Source: Verrucomicrobiia bacterium (GTDB taxonomy: Bacteria; Verrucomicrobiota; Verrucomicrobiia; JABWAM01). Taken from it: 64,000 bases of DNA. The position numbers and the translations under genes were made by a program. Location of the stretch: NCBI GenBank assembly GCA_028687435.1, contig JAQUAF010000025.1, positions 1 to 64,000 of the forward strand. The letters are read 5' to 3'. Of the stretch, positions 18,515 to 27,151 are shown one piece after another. Positions within the stretch are counted from its first letter, which is position 1. Every line of letters starts with the position of its first letter. A model generated the notes under the pieces. It saw nothing but the letters and a program-made list of their open reading frames with translations. It was not told the origin of the DNA and ran no database searches.

Positions 18515-21058
18515 ATGGCCGCACGCAATCTGCCCATTTATGAAGTCGAGGAACGCCTGGTTCAAACCGTGCGGAAGTCCCATCGTTTCATTTTGCAGGC
18601 GCCCACGGGGTCCGGCAAATCCACCCAGGTACCGCAAATCCTGCTGGACCGGGGTTTGCTCGGGGAAGGGCGGGTGGTGGTGTTGCAGCCCCGGCGGCTG
18701 GCCACGCGGATGCTTGCCGCCAGGGTTGCCCGGGAGCGCAACGGGCGGTTGGGGGACGAAGTGGGGTACCAGATCCGCTTCGACGATGTGTCCGGCCCGT
18801 CCACCCGCATCAAGTATGTGACCGAGGGGATCCTTCTGCGCTGGATGATGGACAGGCCCCGCCTGGACGGGGTGTCGGCCATTCTTTTCGATGAATTCCA
18901 CGAGCGTCATCTTTACGGCGACATCAGCCTGGCGCGGGCGCTGCAGACGCAGGAGAAGGAGCGTCCGGATCTGATCCTGGGTGTGATGTCGGCCACCCTT
19001 GAACTGGGCGCCCTGGAAAAATATCTCTCTCCGTGCGAAGTGCTGGAGTCGGCGGGGCGGATGCATCCCGTGTCTGTGGAATATCTGCCCCAGTCCTCGG
19101 ACAACGATGAGATGCCGCCATGGGAATTGGCGGCGCGGGAGCTGGAGCGCGTGTCCGCGAATGGTTTGCGGGGGGATGTGTTGATCTTCATGCCGGGCGC
19201 CTATGAGATCAACCGGACCCTGCTTGCCGTTCAAAATCTGCGCGGCGCACGGGATTGGACGCTTCTGCCTTTGCATGGCGATTTGCCGCCGGCGCAGCAG
19301 GATCTGGCGGTTGCCGCCTGCGACAAGCCCAAGGTGATTGTTTCCACCAATGTGGCGGAAACCTCGTTGACCATTGACGGCGTGACGCTGGTGATCGACA
19401 GCGGCCTGGCGCGGGTGGCGCGTTTCGATCCGCACCGCGGGATCAACACCTTGTTGATCGAGAAAATCTGCCGCGCGTCGGCGGACCAGCGGATGGGGCG
19501 GGCGGGACGGACCGCGCCGGGGCATTGCGTGAGATTATGGTCGGAGCAGGAGCATGCGTTTCGTCCGGCCCAGGATTTGCCGGAGATCAAGCGGCTGGAT
19601 CTGGCGGAGGTGGTTCTGGCGTTGAAAGCCGGCGGGGTGGAGGATTTGAAAACTTTCCGCTGGCTGGAGCCGCCGGAGCCGAAGGCTCTGGCGCGGGCCG
19701 AGACCCTGTTGCAGGATCTGGGGGCGCTGGGGGAGGATGGACGCATGACGCCGGCGGGGCGCCGGATGCTGCCGTTTCCCATGCATCCGCGCTATTCCCG
19801 GATGTTGCTGGCGGCCGGGGAACTGGGATGCGTGCGTACCGCCGCCTTGATTGCCGCCCTGACGCAGGGGCGGAACCTTTTGCTTCGTTGCGAGGGGCGG
19901 CAGATGGATGAATTGCGCGAGGACATCCTGGGGCGGAGCGATTCCTCGGATTTTTTCCGGCTGATCCGGGCCTGGTTGTACGCCGACCGGTGCAATTACG
20001 ATTTTCAAAAGTGCAAGCGGCTTGGCATTCATGTGACCACCGCCCGGCAGGTGAAGCCGTTGTTCGATGCGTTTCTGCGTCTGGCCCAGGGCGAGGGTTT
20101 GAAGATTGAGGGACAGGCGGCGGAGGACGAGGCGGTTGCCCGTTGCGTGCTGGCCGGTTTTGCGGATCAACTGGCCATGAGGTGCGACACCGGGACGCTG
20201 CGCTGCCGGATTTTGCATGGCCGCTCGGGGGTGCTGGCCCGCGAGAGCGTGGTGCAAAAAGCCCATTTGCTGGTGGCCGCCGAGATTAACGAGGTGGAAG
20301 GGCGGGGGGGACAGGACTTGAATGTGTTGTTGAACCTGGCCACGGCCGTGAAGGAGGAATGGCTGCGGGAGCTTTATCCGGACGAGTTCAAGGAAATCAA
20401 GCAGGTGATGTTTGATCCATCCTCCAAGCGGGTGGTTTGCCAGGTCGAACGGCGGTTCCGGGATTTGACGCTGGAAACGAAAAAAACGGAGCAGGTTCCA
20501 TTGGATGAGGCCGCCCATTTGCTGGCGGAGGAGGTTTTGCAGGGGCGTTGTGTTCTCAAGCAATGGGATGACGCCGTGGAACAGTGGATTTTGCGCGTGA
20601 ACCGGCTTGCCGGGTGGATGCCGGAGTTGGAAATCCCCAGGATTGGCGATGAGGACAGACGGGCGTTGGTGGAACAGATTTGTCATGGGGCGGGGGGATA
20701 CAAGGACATCAAGGACAAACCGGTATGGGGAGTGGTCAAGGGCTGGTTGTCCGCCCAACAACAGGCTTGGGTGGAACAATACGCGCCGGAACGCATGACC
20801 CTGCCCAACGGCCGAAAGGTCAAGGTGACCTATTCCGCGACCCAGCCCCCGGTGGTGGGCGCCCGCATCCAGGATCTTTATGGCGTTGGCGGCAGCCTGT
20901 ATGTGGCGGATCGCCGGGTTGTGGTGACAATCCAGGTGCTGGCCCCGAGTTTCAGGCCGTTGCAGGTGACCCAAAGCCTGGAGGTTTTCTGGCGCGAATC
21001 CTATCCGCGCATCAAACAGGAACTGCAACGCAAGTATCCCAGGCACGAGTGGAGATGA
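18515..21058 (+). CDS. hrpB: ATP-dependent helicase HrpB
   Basis: An 847-residue DEAH-family helicase. Walker A APTGSGKST lies at about 29-37. The DEAH-equivalent DEFHERHLYGD is the DEFHER form typical of HrpB. Motif III VMSATLE, motif V VSTNVAETSLTIDGV and motif VI QRMGRAGR are all present. The C-terminal HrpB domain is clear (SATQPPVVGARIQDLYG, then PLQVTQSLEVFWRESYPRIK and RKYPRHEW). The true role of HrpB is poorly known; RNA remodelling is assumed. The start at MAARNLPIYEVEE fits family N-termini. An upstream in-frame ATG (18416) would place the third HipB half-site within coding sequence. Confidence 0.93.
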   Translation: MAARNLPIYEVEERLVQTVRKSHRFILQAPTGSGKSTQVPQILLDRGLLGEGRVVVLQPRRLATRMLAARVARERNGRLGDEVGYQIRFDDVSGPSTRIKYVTEGILLRWMMDRPRLDGVSAILFDEFHERHLYGDISLARALQTQEKERPDLILGVMSATLELGALEKYLSPCEVLESAGRMHPVSVEYLPQSSDNDEMPPWELAARELERVSANGLRGDVLIFMPGAYEINRTLLAVQNLRGARDWTLLPLHGDLPPAQQDLAVAACDKPKVIVSTNVAETSLTIDGVTLVIDSGLARVARFDPHRGINTLLIEKICRASADQRMGRAGRTAPGHCVRLWSEQEHAFRPAQDLPEIKRLDLAEVVLALKAGGVEDLKTFRWLEPPEPKALARAETLLQDLGALGEDGRMTPAGRRMLPFPMHPRYSRMLLAAGELGCVRTAALIAALTQGRNLLLRCEGRQMDELREDILGRSDSSDFFRLIRAWLYADRCNYDFQKCKRLGIHVTTARQVKPLFDAFLRLAQGEGLKIEGQAAEDEAVARCVLAGFADQLAMRCDTGTLRCRILHGRSGVLARESVVQKAHLLVAAEINEVEGRGGQDLNVLLNLATAVKEEWLRELYPDEFKEIKQVMFDPSSKRVVCQVERRFRDLTLETKKTEQVPLDEAAHLLAEEVLQGRCVLKQWDDAVEQWILRVNRLAGWMPELEIPRIGDEDRRALVEQICHGAGGYKDIKDKPVWGVVKGWLSAQQQAWVEQYAPERMTLPNGRKVKVTYSATQPPVVGARIQDLYGVGGSLYVADRRVVVTIQVLAPSFRPLQVTQSLEVFWRESYPRIKQELQRKYPRHEWR

Positions 21059-21139
21059 AATTCCGGCGGTTCCTTTACTCCCATTTCACCTTCTCAACCC
21101 ATTTTCTCCTCATTCTTTTTCTTCGTTGTTCTTTTTTTC

Positions 21140-21411
21140 TTCGTCATTCCCGCGAAAGCGCTTTCGCGTCAACCTAATTGAGATCCTTTCCTGGGAACGA
21201 GGGCGTCCTGCCCAACGCCGCTAACATTTGTCCAATCGGGGATCATTCCGTTCTGATGGAGGCGGTGCGGGAGCCCCGCCTGCGTGGCCAAAGCCACTTC
21301 CGCCTTCGCACGAGCGCTTCGGCGGGACAGGCCAGCGTGGCGACGGCCCGCCCTCCATTGTCTGCACGGTAAAAAATGGAGGGCGGGGTTCCCGCGCCGC
21401 CATTGCGGGGG
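21140..21411. repeat. Compound repeat (copy D) with nested insertion; gap 21059-21581
   Basis: The gap has no gene. A fragment of the ATTCCCGC module lies near 21141-21170. From about 21210 the sequence is related, in inverted orientation at its outer edge, to copy F. The GC hairpin GGCGGTGCGGGAGCCCCGCC is broken at 21281-21352 by 72 bp of the GAAGCGCTTCGGCGGGACAGG-type module, with CCCGCC on both sides, before resuming. Downstream, 21480-21580 is AT-rich and holds a possible -35 (TTGACG, 21493) for the Lrp-type gene. Confidence 0.8.
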
Positions 21412-21581
21412 GAAGGGTCGCCGACCGCTTCCCGCGCGCGAGGGCGCCGGTTGTGATGCGATTCGGACCGTCTTGCTCATTCAGAAAAGATGTTGACGAT
21501 ATATTTCCGTTTTGATAAATATTTGGTCATAACACTTTTTAAAAGTAAAAGTATTGATCAACAGATTTGCTTTCACCCCCG

Positions 21582-22064
21582 ATGAAGCCAAGAGAAATAT
21601 CGAAAGACCTCGATGACGCCGACAGGGGCATCATTCGTTTGCTGGTCAAGGACGGGCGCATGTCCTCGGGAGAAATCGCCCAGAAACTCAGGATCACTCC
21701 TCCCACCGTTCGCTCCCGCATGGAAGCCATGGTTGGCAGCGGTCTGCTCAAGGTATCCGGACTGCTCAGTTTTGTCCGTGCGGATTTCCTGACGATGGCG
21801 ATTGTCGGGATCAACCTGGAGCTTCACCAGGAGTTGGACCGAAAGATCGAGCAGATCTCCAACCTGAAACAGGTTCACTGGGCCGTCGTGGTAACGGGCA
21901 AGTACGACATCATCGTCGAGATCGTTACACGGGATGGAATGCAGGGGATTTATCGTTTTCTGATCGAGGACCTGCCGAAAATCGGGGGGATCCGTTCAAC
22001 GGAGTCCTTTGCCGTTATGAAAGCCAAGAACAAATGGATCCTTCCGCGCGAAGGATTGAGATAG
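21582..22064 (+). CDS. Lrp/AsnC-family transcriptional regulator
   Basis: A 160-residue regulator. The N-terminal winged helix-turn-helix reads DLDDADRGIIRLLVKDGRMSSGEIAQKLRITPPTVRSRMEAM. It is followed by the RAM ligand-binding domain with VHWAVVVTGKYDIIVEIVTRD. The start at MKPREISKDLD is chosen over an ATG five codons earlier because the family begins close to the DxxD motif; either is possible. It lies 60 bp upstream of the transhydrogenase operon in the same direction and probably regulates it. The AT-rich upstream region with ACTTTTTAAAAGT suits Lrp-type binding, but no site can be proved. Confidence 0.9.
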   Translation: MKPREISKDLDDADRGIIRLLVKDGRMSSGEIAQKLRITPPTVRSRMEAMVGSGLLKVSGLLSFVRADFLTMAIVGINLELHQELDRKIEQISNLKQVHWAVVVTGKYDIIVEIVTRDGMQGIYRFLIEDLPKIGGIRSTESFAVMKAKNKWILPREGLR

Positions 22065-22124
22065 AACCATGTAACGTCCGTTCCCTGCGCCGATATAGCG
22101 GACCTACCAAAAGGAGCAACCAGA

Positions 22125-23282
22125 ATGATTATTGGAATTCCCAGAGAAATCATGGCCGAGGAGAAACGGGTGGCCGCCATACCTGAAACCGTCGCCAAGT
22201 TTGTGGCGAAAGGGCATAAAGTCCTGGTGGAGTCCGGCGCCGGACAAGGGGTTTTCATCGAGGACGCGGATTACCGGAAGGCCGGAGCGGAGGTGCTGGC
22301 CGACGCCGCACAGCTTTTCCAGAAAGCGGAAGTGGTGCTGAAGGTCAAGCAGCCCGAGTTCAATGAAAAAGTTGGAAGGCACGAAATCGATATGATGCGC
22401 AAGGAGACCGTGCTGATTACCTTTCTGCATCCGGCCGCGCCCACCAGCCGGAAGAACGTGGAAATGCTGGAAAGCAAGGGCATGACCGCCCTGACCATGG
22501 ATGGCATTCCTCGCATCTCCCGCGCGCAACGGATGGACGCCCTCACTTCGATGAGCACCGTGACGGGTTACCGCTCCGTGATGATGGCCGCCAACCGGCT
22601 GCCCAAGTTCATTCCCATGATGGGAACAGCCATCGGAATGGTGAAACCGGCCAATTTTCTGGTCATCGGCGCCGGTGTAGTCGGTCTGCAGGCCGTTGCC
22701 GCCGCCAAACGACTGGGCGGAGTCATTCGCGTGATCGACATCCGTCAGGAAGCCCAGAAGGAAGCCGGGAGTCTGGGCGCCAAGATCGCCGGGTTCGACG
22801 TGCCCCAGAACCTTGCCAAGGCCGAAGGCGGTTACGCCAAAGCGTTGCCTGGCGACTGGCTGGCAAAAGAACGGGAAGCGCTGGCTCCGATTGTGGCCGA
22901 TTCGGATGTGATCATCCTGAGCGCGTTGGTTCCGGGTGAAGTCGCCCCGGTGCTGATTACCCGAAAAATGGTGGGAGGCATGCGTCCCGGGTCGGTGATT
23001 ATCGATGTCTCGATCGACCAGGGCGGCAACTGTGAAGCCACCGTTCCGGGCAAGGAAGTGACGCTGGATAATGTCCTGGTTTCCGGGCTGCAAAATATCC
23101 CGGGAGGAATGGCCGTGCACGCGAGCTGGCTGTACGCCAACAACATGCTCCATTACTTCGAGAATGCCTTCAAGAACGGGACCGACCTGGATCTGAAAGA
23201 CGAGATTGTAATGTGTTCGCTGGTCACCCGGGACGGCAAGATCGTTCATAAGGGCGCGCTGAAAGCTCTGGGAAGGGGGTAA
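22125..23282 (+). CDS. pntAA: NAD(P) transhydrogenase alpha subunit, soluble part
   Basis: A 385-residue NAD(H)-binding domain I protein. It opens with MIIGIPREIMAEEKRVAAIPE, shared by transhydrogenase and alanine dehydrogenase. It has MDGIPRISRAQRMDALTSMS, the RQD-loop region that marks transhydrogenase rather than alanine dehydrogenase, and the Rossmann motif VIGAGVVGLQAVAAAKRLG. A clear ribosome site (AAAGGAG) precedes the ATG. With the next two genes it forms the three-gene, split-subunit proton-pumping enzyme that reduces NADP with NADH, interchanging with the proton gradient. Confidence 0.93.
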   Translation: MIIGIPREIMAEEKRVAAIPETVAKFVAKGHKVLVESGAGQGVFIEDADYRKAGAEVLADAAQLFQKAEVVLKVKQPEFNEKVGRHEIDMMRKETVLITFLHPAAPTSRKNVEMLESKGMTALTMDGIPRISRAQRMDALTSMSTVTGYRSVMMAANRLPKFIPMMGTAIGMVKPANFLVIGAGVVGLQAVAAAKRLGGVIRVIDIRQEAQKEAGSLGAKIAGFDVPQNLAKAEGGYAKALPGDWLAKEREALAPIVADSDVIILSALVPGEVAPVLITRKMVGGMRPGSVIIDVSIDQGGNCEATVPGKEVTLDNVLVSGLQNIPGGMAVHASWLYANNMLHYFENAFKNGTDLDLKDEIVMCSLVTRDGKIVHKGALKALGRG

Positions 23283-23288
23283 ATCCAC

Positions 23289-23672
23289 ATGCCTGACCTG
23301 TTGATGATGTTGGCGGTGTTTGCGGCGACTTTCGCGATCGGGTATCTGCTGATCACGCGAGTCCCGTCGCTGCTTCACACGCCGTTGATGTCGATGACGA
23401 ACGCGATCTCCGCGGTCACGATCATCGGAGCGCTCATGATATTCGCGCATCAAACGGGCGTTCTGGAGGGAACCTTGGGAGCGGTGGCGGTGGTTGGCGC
23501 GGCATTTAACCTGGTGGGGGGATTCGTCATTACTCACCGGATGGTGCATCTCTTCAAGAAGAGCACGCCGCCGTCTCCACCCGCAGCGATCCATGATTCA
23601 CGGAAACAAGCCGAAGACGGGCGACTACGCAACGACGACCGTCGCTCAAACATTGGCGGGCAATTGAGATGA
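23289..23672 (+). CDS. pntAB: NAD(P) transhydrogenase alpha subunit, membrane part
   Basis: A 127-residue membrane protein with three hydrophobic segments in the first 85 residues: the N-terminal LLMMLAVFAATFAIGYLL, then SMTNAISAVTIIGALMIF with the family mark THPLMSxTNAISG (here TPLMSMTNAISA), and GAVAVVGAAFNLVGGFVIT followed by RMVHLFKK. The C-terminal 35 residues (RKQAEDGRLRNDDRRSN) are longer and more charged than usual. It supplies part of the proton channel. It lies 6 bp after pntAA and overlaps pntB by 4 bp. Confidence 0.92.
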   Translation: MPDLLMMLAVFAATFAIGYLLITRVPSLLHTPLMSMTNAISAVTIIGALMIFAHQTGVLEGTLGAVAVVGAAFNLVGGFVITHRMVHLFKKSTPPSPPAAIHDSRKQAEDGRLRNDDRRSNIGGQLR

Positions 23673-25084
23673 GCAACGCAACGATCATGCTGATCGATCT
23701 GGCGATCCTGGCCGTCTTGATCGCCGGCATCCGCCTATTTCGCACGCCTCAGGGAGCTCGCTATGGCAATCTGACCGCCGCCTTTGCCCTTGTTTTGGCA
23801 GTGGCGGTTACCCTTCAACGGCATGGTCTGGCCCAACCGCAGATTCTCCTGCCGGCAGTGTTGGCCGGCTCGGCGGTGGGATGGTGGGTTGCCATCCGGA
23901 CCGACATGATCCAGATTCCGGCCATGGTGGCTTTCCAGCACGGGGCCGGGGGGGTGGCGGTTGCGCTGGTCTCTTTTGTTGAGCTGTTGGGGACGGCAGG
24001 GACACCGGTTTCGGTGGTCGGCAAAGTCTCGGGAATGGTCGGTTTGGCGCTGGGCGCCGCCACCTTTGCCGGAAGCATGCTTGCCGCCGGGAAGCTCTCA
24101 AACCGGATGAAACCAACGCCGAAAGTTCTGCCGCGGCACAATCTTGTTCTGCTGGTGCTGGCGGTGGTTATTCTGGCTCTGGCCGGATGGATCTTTGGAG
24201 TGGACCATCGTCGGGCAACCATGACTCTGTTGGGGACGATTGCGCTGTTCTCGTTGGGATTGGGATGGGTGTTTGCGATGCGGATCGGCGGCGCCGATAT
24301 GCCGGTGTTGATCTCCTTTCTCAATGCCACCGCAGGTCTGGCTGCGGCATTTTGCGGCATCATCATCGAGAATCGATTGCTGATCGCCTGCGGCGCGACG
24401 GTGGCCGCTTCGGGATCGATCCTGACGCACGTCATGTGTAAAGCCATGAACCGCCGGTTGGCGAACGTCTTTGTCGGCATTGCGCCTTCAAAAGGGGGCG
24501 GCTCCGGTCTTGGCGGAACCTTCGGTGAAATCCAGCCTGCCGTTTCCTCTCCGGTTCAAACGGAGTCTCCCGCGCTTGCCGCTCTGGGCGCATTGAAAGC
24601 CGCGCGCGCCTTGGTGGTGGTTCCAGGGTATGGGATGGCGCTGGCCCATGCCCAGTTCGCGATTGTGGAGTTGATGAAACAGTTGGAGAAGATGGGCAAA
24701 ACGGTCAAGTTTGCCATCCACCCGGTAGCCGGCCGAATGCCAGGCCACATGAACGTGCTGTTGGCGGAAGCCGACGTGCCCTATGACAAGCTCTTTGAGA
24801 TGGATGACATCAACCGGGAATTGCCGGAAACTGATCTGGTTCTGGTGGTCGGGGCCTGCGATGTAGTCAACCCTGCGGCGACGAATACGGAGGGCACCCC
24901 GATCAGCGGGATGCCGATCCTCAACGCTCATTTGGCCAAACAAGTAATTGTTTGCAACTTGGACGCAAAACCCGGTTATTCCGGAGTGGACAATGCCCTA
25001 TATAAAGATCCGAAAGTGATCATGTTGCTTGGAGATGCCAAGAAGACTCTTCAGGATCTCAATGCCGCAATGGTCTCAGGCTAA
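23669..25084 (+). CDS. pntB: NAD(P) transhydrogenase beta subunit
   Basis: A 471-residue protein. About eight membrane helices fill residues 1-265. The C-terminal NADP(H)-binding domain III follows, with VVVPGYGMALAHAQ (the fingerprint GYGMAVAQAQ), HPVAGRMPGHMNVLLAEA, and VVGACDVVNPAA followed by GMPILNAHLAKQVIVC. The length is normal. Its TAA stop lies within the 5-bp CTAAG that is duplicated around the small inverted-repeat element, so insertion left the coding region whole. It ends the transhydrogenase operon. Confidence 0.93.
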   Translation: MSNATIMLIDLAILAVLIAGIRLFRTPQGARYGNLTAAFALVLAVAVTLQRHGLAQPQILLPAVLAGSAVGWWVAIRTDMIQIPAMVAFQHGAGGVAVALVSFVELLGTAGTPVSVVGKVSGMVGLALGAATFAGSMLAAGKLSNRMKPTPKVLPRHNLVLLVLAVVILALAGWIFGVDHRRATMTLLGTIALFSLGLGWVFAMRIGGADMPVLISFLNATAGLAAAFCGIIIENRLLIACGATVAASGSILTHVMCKAMNRRLANVFVGIAPSKGGGSGLGGTFGEIQPAVSSPVQTESPALAALGALKAARALVVVPGYGMALAHAQFAIVELMKQLEKMGKTVKFAIHPVAGRMPGHMNVLLAEADVPYDKLFEMDDINRELPETDLVLVVGACDVVNPAATNTEGTPISGMPILNAHLAKQVIVCNLDAKPGYSGVDNALYKDPKVIMLLGDAKKTLQDLNAAMVSG

Positions 25085-25085
25085 G

Positions 25086-25359
25086 TACCCTGTTTCATAA
25101 ATACGATAACGTATGGCTGAGAGGATGTTGGCGATTGGGCAAGGCAGGCGTGGAGTGGCAATCCCCGCAGTTTGCCCTCCCACGCCTAACGCTGGCCATC
25201 GCCAAAAGCCTCCAGCCCGCTGCGGGTGGGGCGCACAAGCTCCACGCTTTGTTGCGGCTGGGAGCCAAGCCCCATGAAGGGGATTGGCATCCCAGCCGCG
25301 CCGCGCGCAGACTCTTGTGGCGCTCCCACCATACATTATCGTATTTATGAAACAGGGTA
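25086..25359. mobile_element. MITE-like element with 24-bp terminal inverted repeats
   Basis: A 274-bp element bounded by perfect 24-bp inverted repeats (25086-25109 and 25336-25359) starting TACCCTGTTTCATAAATACG. The pairing continues about seven further bases with one mismatch. The five bases CTAAG flank it on both sides (25081-25085 and 25360-25364), a likely target duplication. It encodes no transposase, so it is a non-autonomous element moved by an unidentified enzyme. It sits exactly at the stop codon of pntB and marks the left edge of the accessory island. Confidence 0.88.
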
Positions 25360-25364
25360 CTAAG

Positions 25365-25579
25365 TGCCAAAAGGCGCGCCGGGATCAGTTCATTTTCCCT
25401 GGGGGACGAAGCGGCATCCCACATGGAAAATCCGGGGATGCTCGCCCCTCGACTCCCGCTCGGGACGAGTCCTGAGCTTGCCGAAGGGCTCGTCGCTCGC
25501 GCCTTGCCAATCGGGCAAATCCCCTCCAGCAGAATATGAATTTATTTTTGTGCGGCTCCTTGCTGGCGTCCTTGGCAAT
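25365..25579. repeat. Gene-free stretch with repeat fragments
   Basis: No gene is seen. It carries CTTGCCGAAGGGCTCGTCG-like repeat sequence near 25478, and at 25522-25556 a 35-base segment beginning CCCTCCAGCAGAATATGAA. This matches 60076-60110 at about 30 of 35 positions. The second copy is part of a hairpin after a glycosyltransferase gene. Confidence 0.6.
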
Positions 25580-26596
25580 CTATTTCAAAAGGTTCATCAC
25601 ATCGGACATGAACACCGGCAGATATGTTTCGCCGAGATACTGGCGATCATCGGAAAGTTTCTTGTCGAATCGTGCCCGTTCCAAGGCGGGGCGCACCTGG
25701 ATCATGAGCTGACGCAGCTCAGAGGATTGCAGAAGCGGGTCAAGCGTCGCCAGTTTCGGATCGTTGAGTTTCAGCCAGATCCGTTCCAACGCGCTGAACA
25801 GGGGCGGCCAGGTGATCCATTGAGGGAATGTTTCAGGACGATTCAGGAGCGCCGCCCAACGCTTCTGAAGCAACCAGTAATATTTCTCCCGCCTGGCGGA
25901 ACGCAATTGCACAACACCCGACTGGCTCATGTCCACCAGTGCAGCCTGGATCGCCCGTTCGAAATAATACGCCTCATGCGCAATCTGTGATGGATGCGCC
26001 GCCTCATGGGTTAACAGGTAGAGCACAATCTCGCACCGGGTATTGACACCGACGAGGGCGCGGAGTTGAAGGGCCAGATTGGCGGTTTCTGTGGGGCGGA
26101 ATCTCTGCGAGTAGCCGCGGAGCCGCGGCGGTCCGCGTCTGAATCCGTAACGGCCAAAATGGGGCTCCGTCCCACCCAGCGACGGCAGCGGTTTGCCGTC
26201 CGTGGAAATGAAGAATTCCTCCACCGGCGGCGACGACGACTGGACCGATTCCGTCAGCAGCTTCCATTTCAACGCCTCGGCGCCCTTGCTCAGGTACGCC
26301 GCAATTGCCGCCAGCGCCCGCTCGCCCGCGAACTTCTCGGTGCGGAGGATGCGCTTAAGACGCATGATGTTGATGAACCGGCCATTTTCCTGAAGCCAGT
26401 CGAGCACTTCATCGAAGAGGCGCGGATCGTAACGGCCCAATGTGCAGGTGAGCAGGAGCAAGGCCTCGGGGTCAACGATCCAAACATCCTCCCCGCTGGC
26501 CTGTCCGGCCACTCCCATGGCGGACCATTGCCGCCAGAGGAAGTTCAGCAGGAGGTTCTGAAACCCTTCCCTAAATGTTTTGAGCGACTGATTCAT
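25580..26596 (-). CDS. Winged-helix-like protein paired with a nucleotidyltransferase
   Basis: A 338-residue protein with no name I can give. Residues about 42-80 (DPEALLLLTCTLGRYDPRLFDEVLDWLQENGRF) and 185-255 (CEIVLYLLTHEAAHPSQIAHEAYYFERAIQAALVDM...KYYWLLQKRW) look like winged-helix units; the second has clear helix-turn-helix character. It starts at MNQSLKTF, whose ATG overlaps the stop of the upstream nucleotidyltransferase gene. NTase-plus-winged-helix pairs of this kind recall AbiE-like toxin-antitoxin systems, but the family differs, so defence is only a suggestion from position beside a restriction operon. Confidence 0.65.
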   Translation of the reverse strand: MNQSLKTFREGFQNLLLNFLWRQWSAMGVAGQASGEDVWIVDPEALLLLTCTLGRYDPRLFDEVLDWLQENGRFINIMRLKRILRTEKFAGERALAAIAAYLSKGAEALKWKLLTESVQSSSPPVEEFFISTDGKPLPSLGGTEPHFGRYGFRRGPPRLRGYSQRFRPTETANLALQLRALVGVNTRCEIVLYLLTHEAAHPSQIAHEAYYFERAIQAALVDMSQSGVVQLRSARREKYYWLLQKRWAALLNRPETFPQWITWPPLFSALERIWLKLNDPKLATLDPLLQSSELRQLMIQVRPALERARFDKKLSDDRQYLGETYLPVFMSDVMNLLK

Positions 26597-26931
26597 AGCC
26601 CATTTGTTCCAGCAATCTGAAACAGTCCCCCCACGCCCCGGCTGGGTCCGTTGTTCAGCCAATTGTCGAATAGACCCAGATCCCGCGCCACTTGAGCGGC
26701 GGCTTCGAGTAAATCAACCGGCAAGGGATCCGGATTAATCAAAGTACGCCTCGCATTCATCAGCGCCACGACGTCAACGTCTTTAGTTGTTCGCTGTCGC
26801 AGTCCCATGGCGAGGAGCGCTGACCCTCCACAAACGACCAACCGAACCGGCTCACTCCGCGCCAGATCCAGCCGTCCAGCCAGCAATTTGAAAGCGCGAT
26901 CCAACGTTTCACTGGTGATCTTATTTTGCAT
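26593..26931 (-). CDS. Nucleotidyltransferase-fold protein, probably truncated
   Basis: A 112-residue protein with the minimal nucleotidyltransferase motif: VVCGGSALLAMGLRQRTTKDVDVVALM, the GGSA...T-x-D-x-D pattern whose two Asp residues bind metal. It resembles DUF6036-type proteins, which are usually about 180-200 residues. Here the chain stops soon after LFDNWLNNGPSRGVGGLF, where relatives continue. A frameshift or a shortened natural form are both possible. It is the first gene of the pair, and the ATGA overlap with the next gene suggests that the present reading is genuinely used. Confidence 0.65.
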   Translation of the reverse strand: MQNKITSETLDRAFKLLAGRLDLARSEPVRLVVCGGSALLAMGLRQRTTKDVDVVALMNARRTLINPDPLPVDLLEAAAQVARDLGLFDNWLNNGPSRGVGGLFQIAGTNGL

Positions 26932-27151
26932 AAAGATATTTATTGTTCGTGTATTACGCTAAATAAATAGCATTACATCAACTTTTTGTCAATCGAAAGT
27001 TTACAGCAGTGAAGAGCGGGGTTGCACAGGCGGCGTGACCCCGATGCCAAAAAGCGCGATCAGGGGCGCGGTGCCTGCTGGGGACGGGCTTACCGTTGTT
27101 CTCGTGTCTCGACTTCCGAAGGGGCACACTCTAGCTTAACCGGAAACACTC

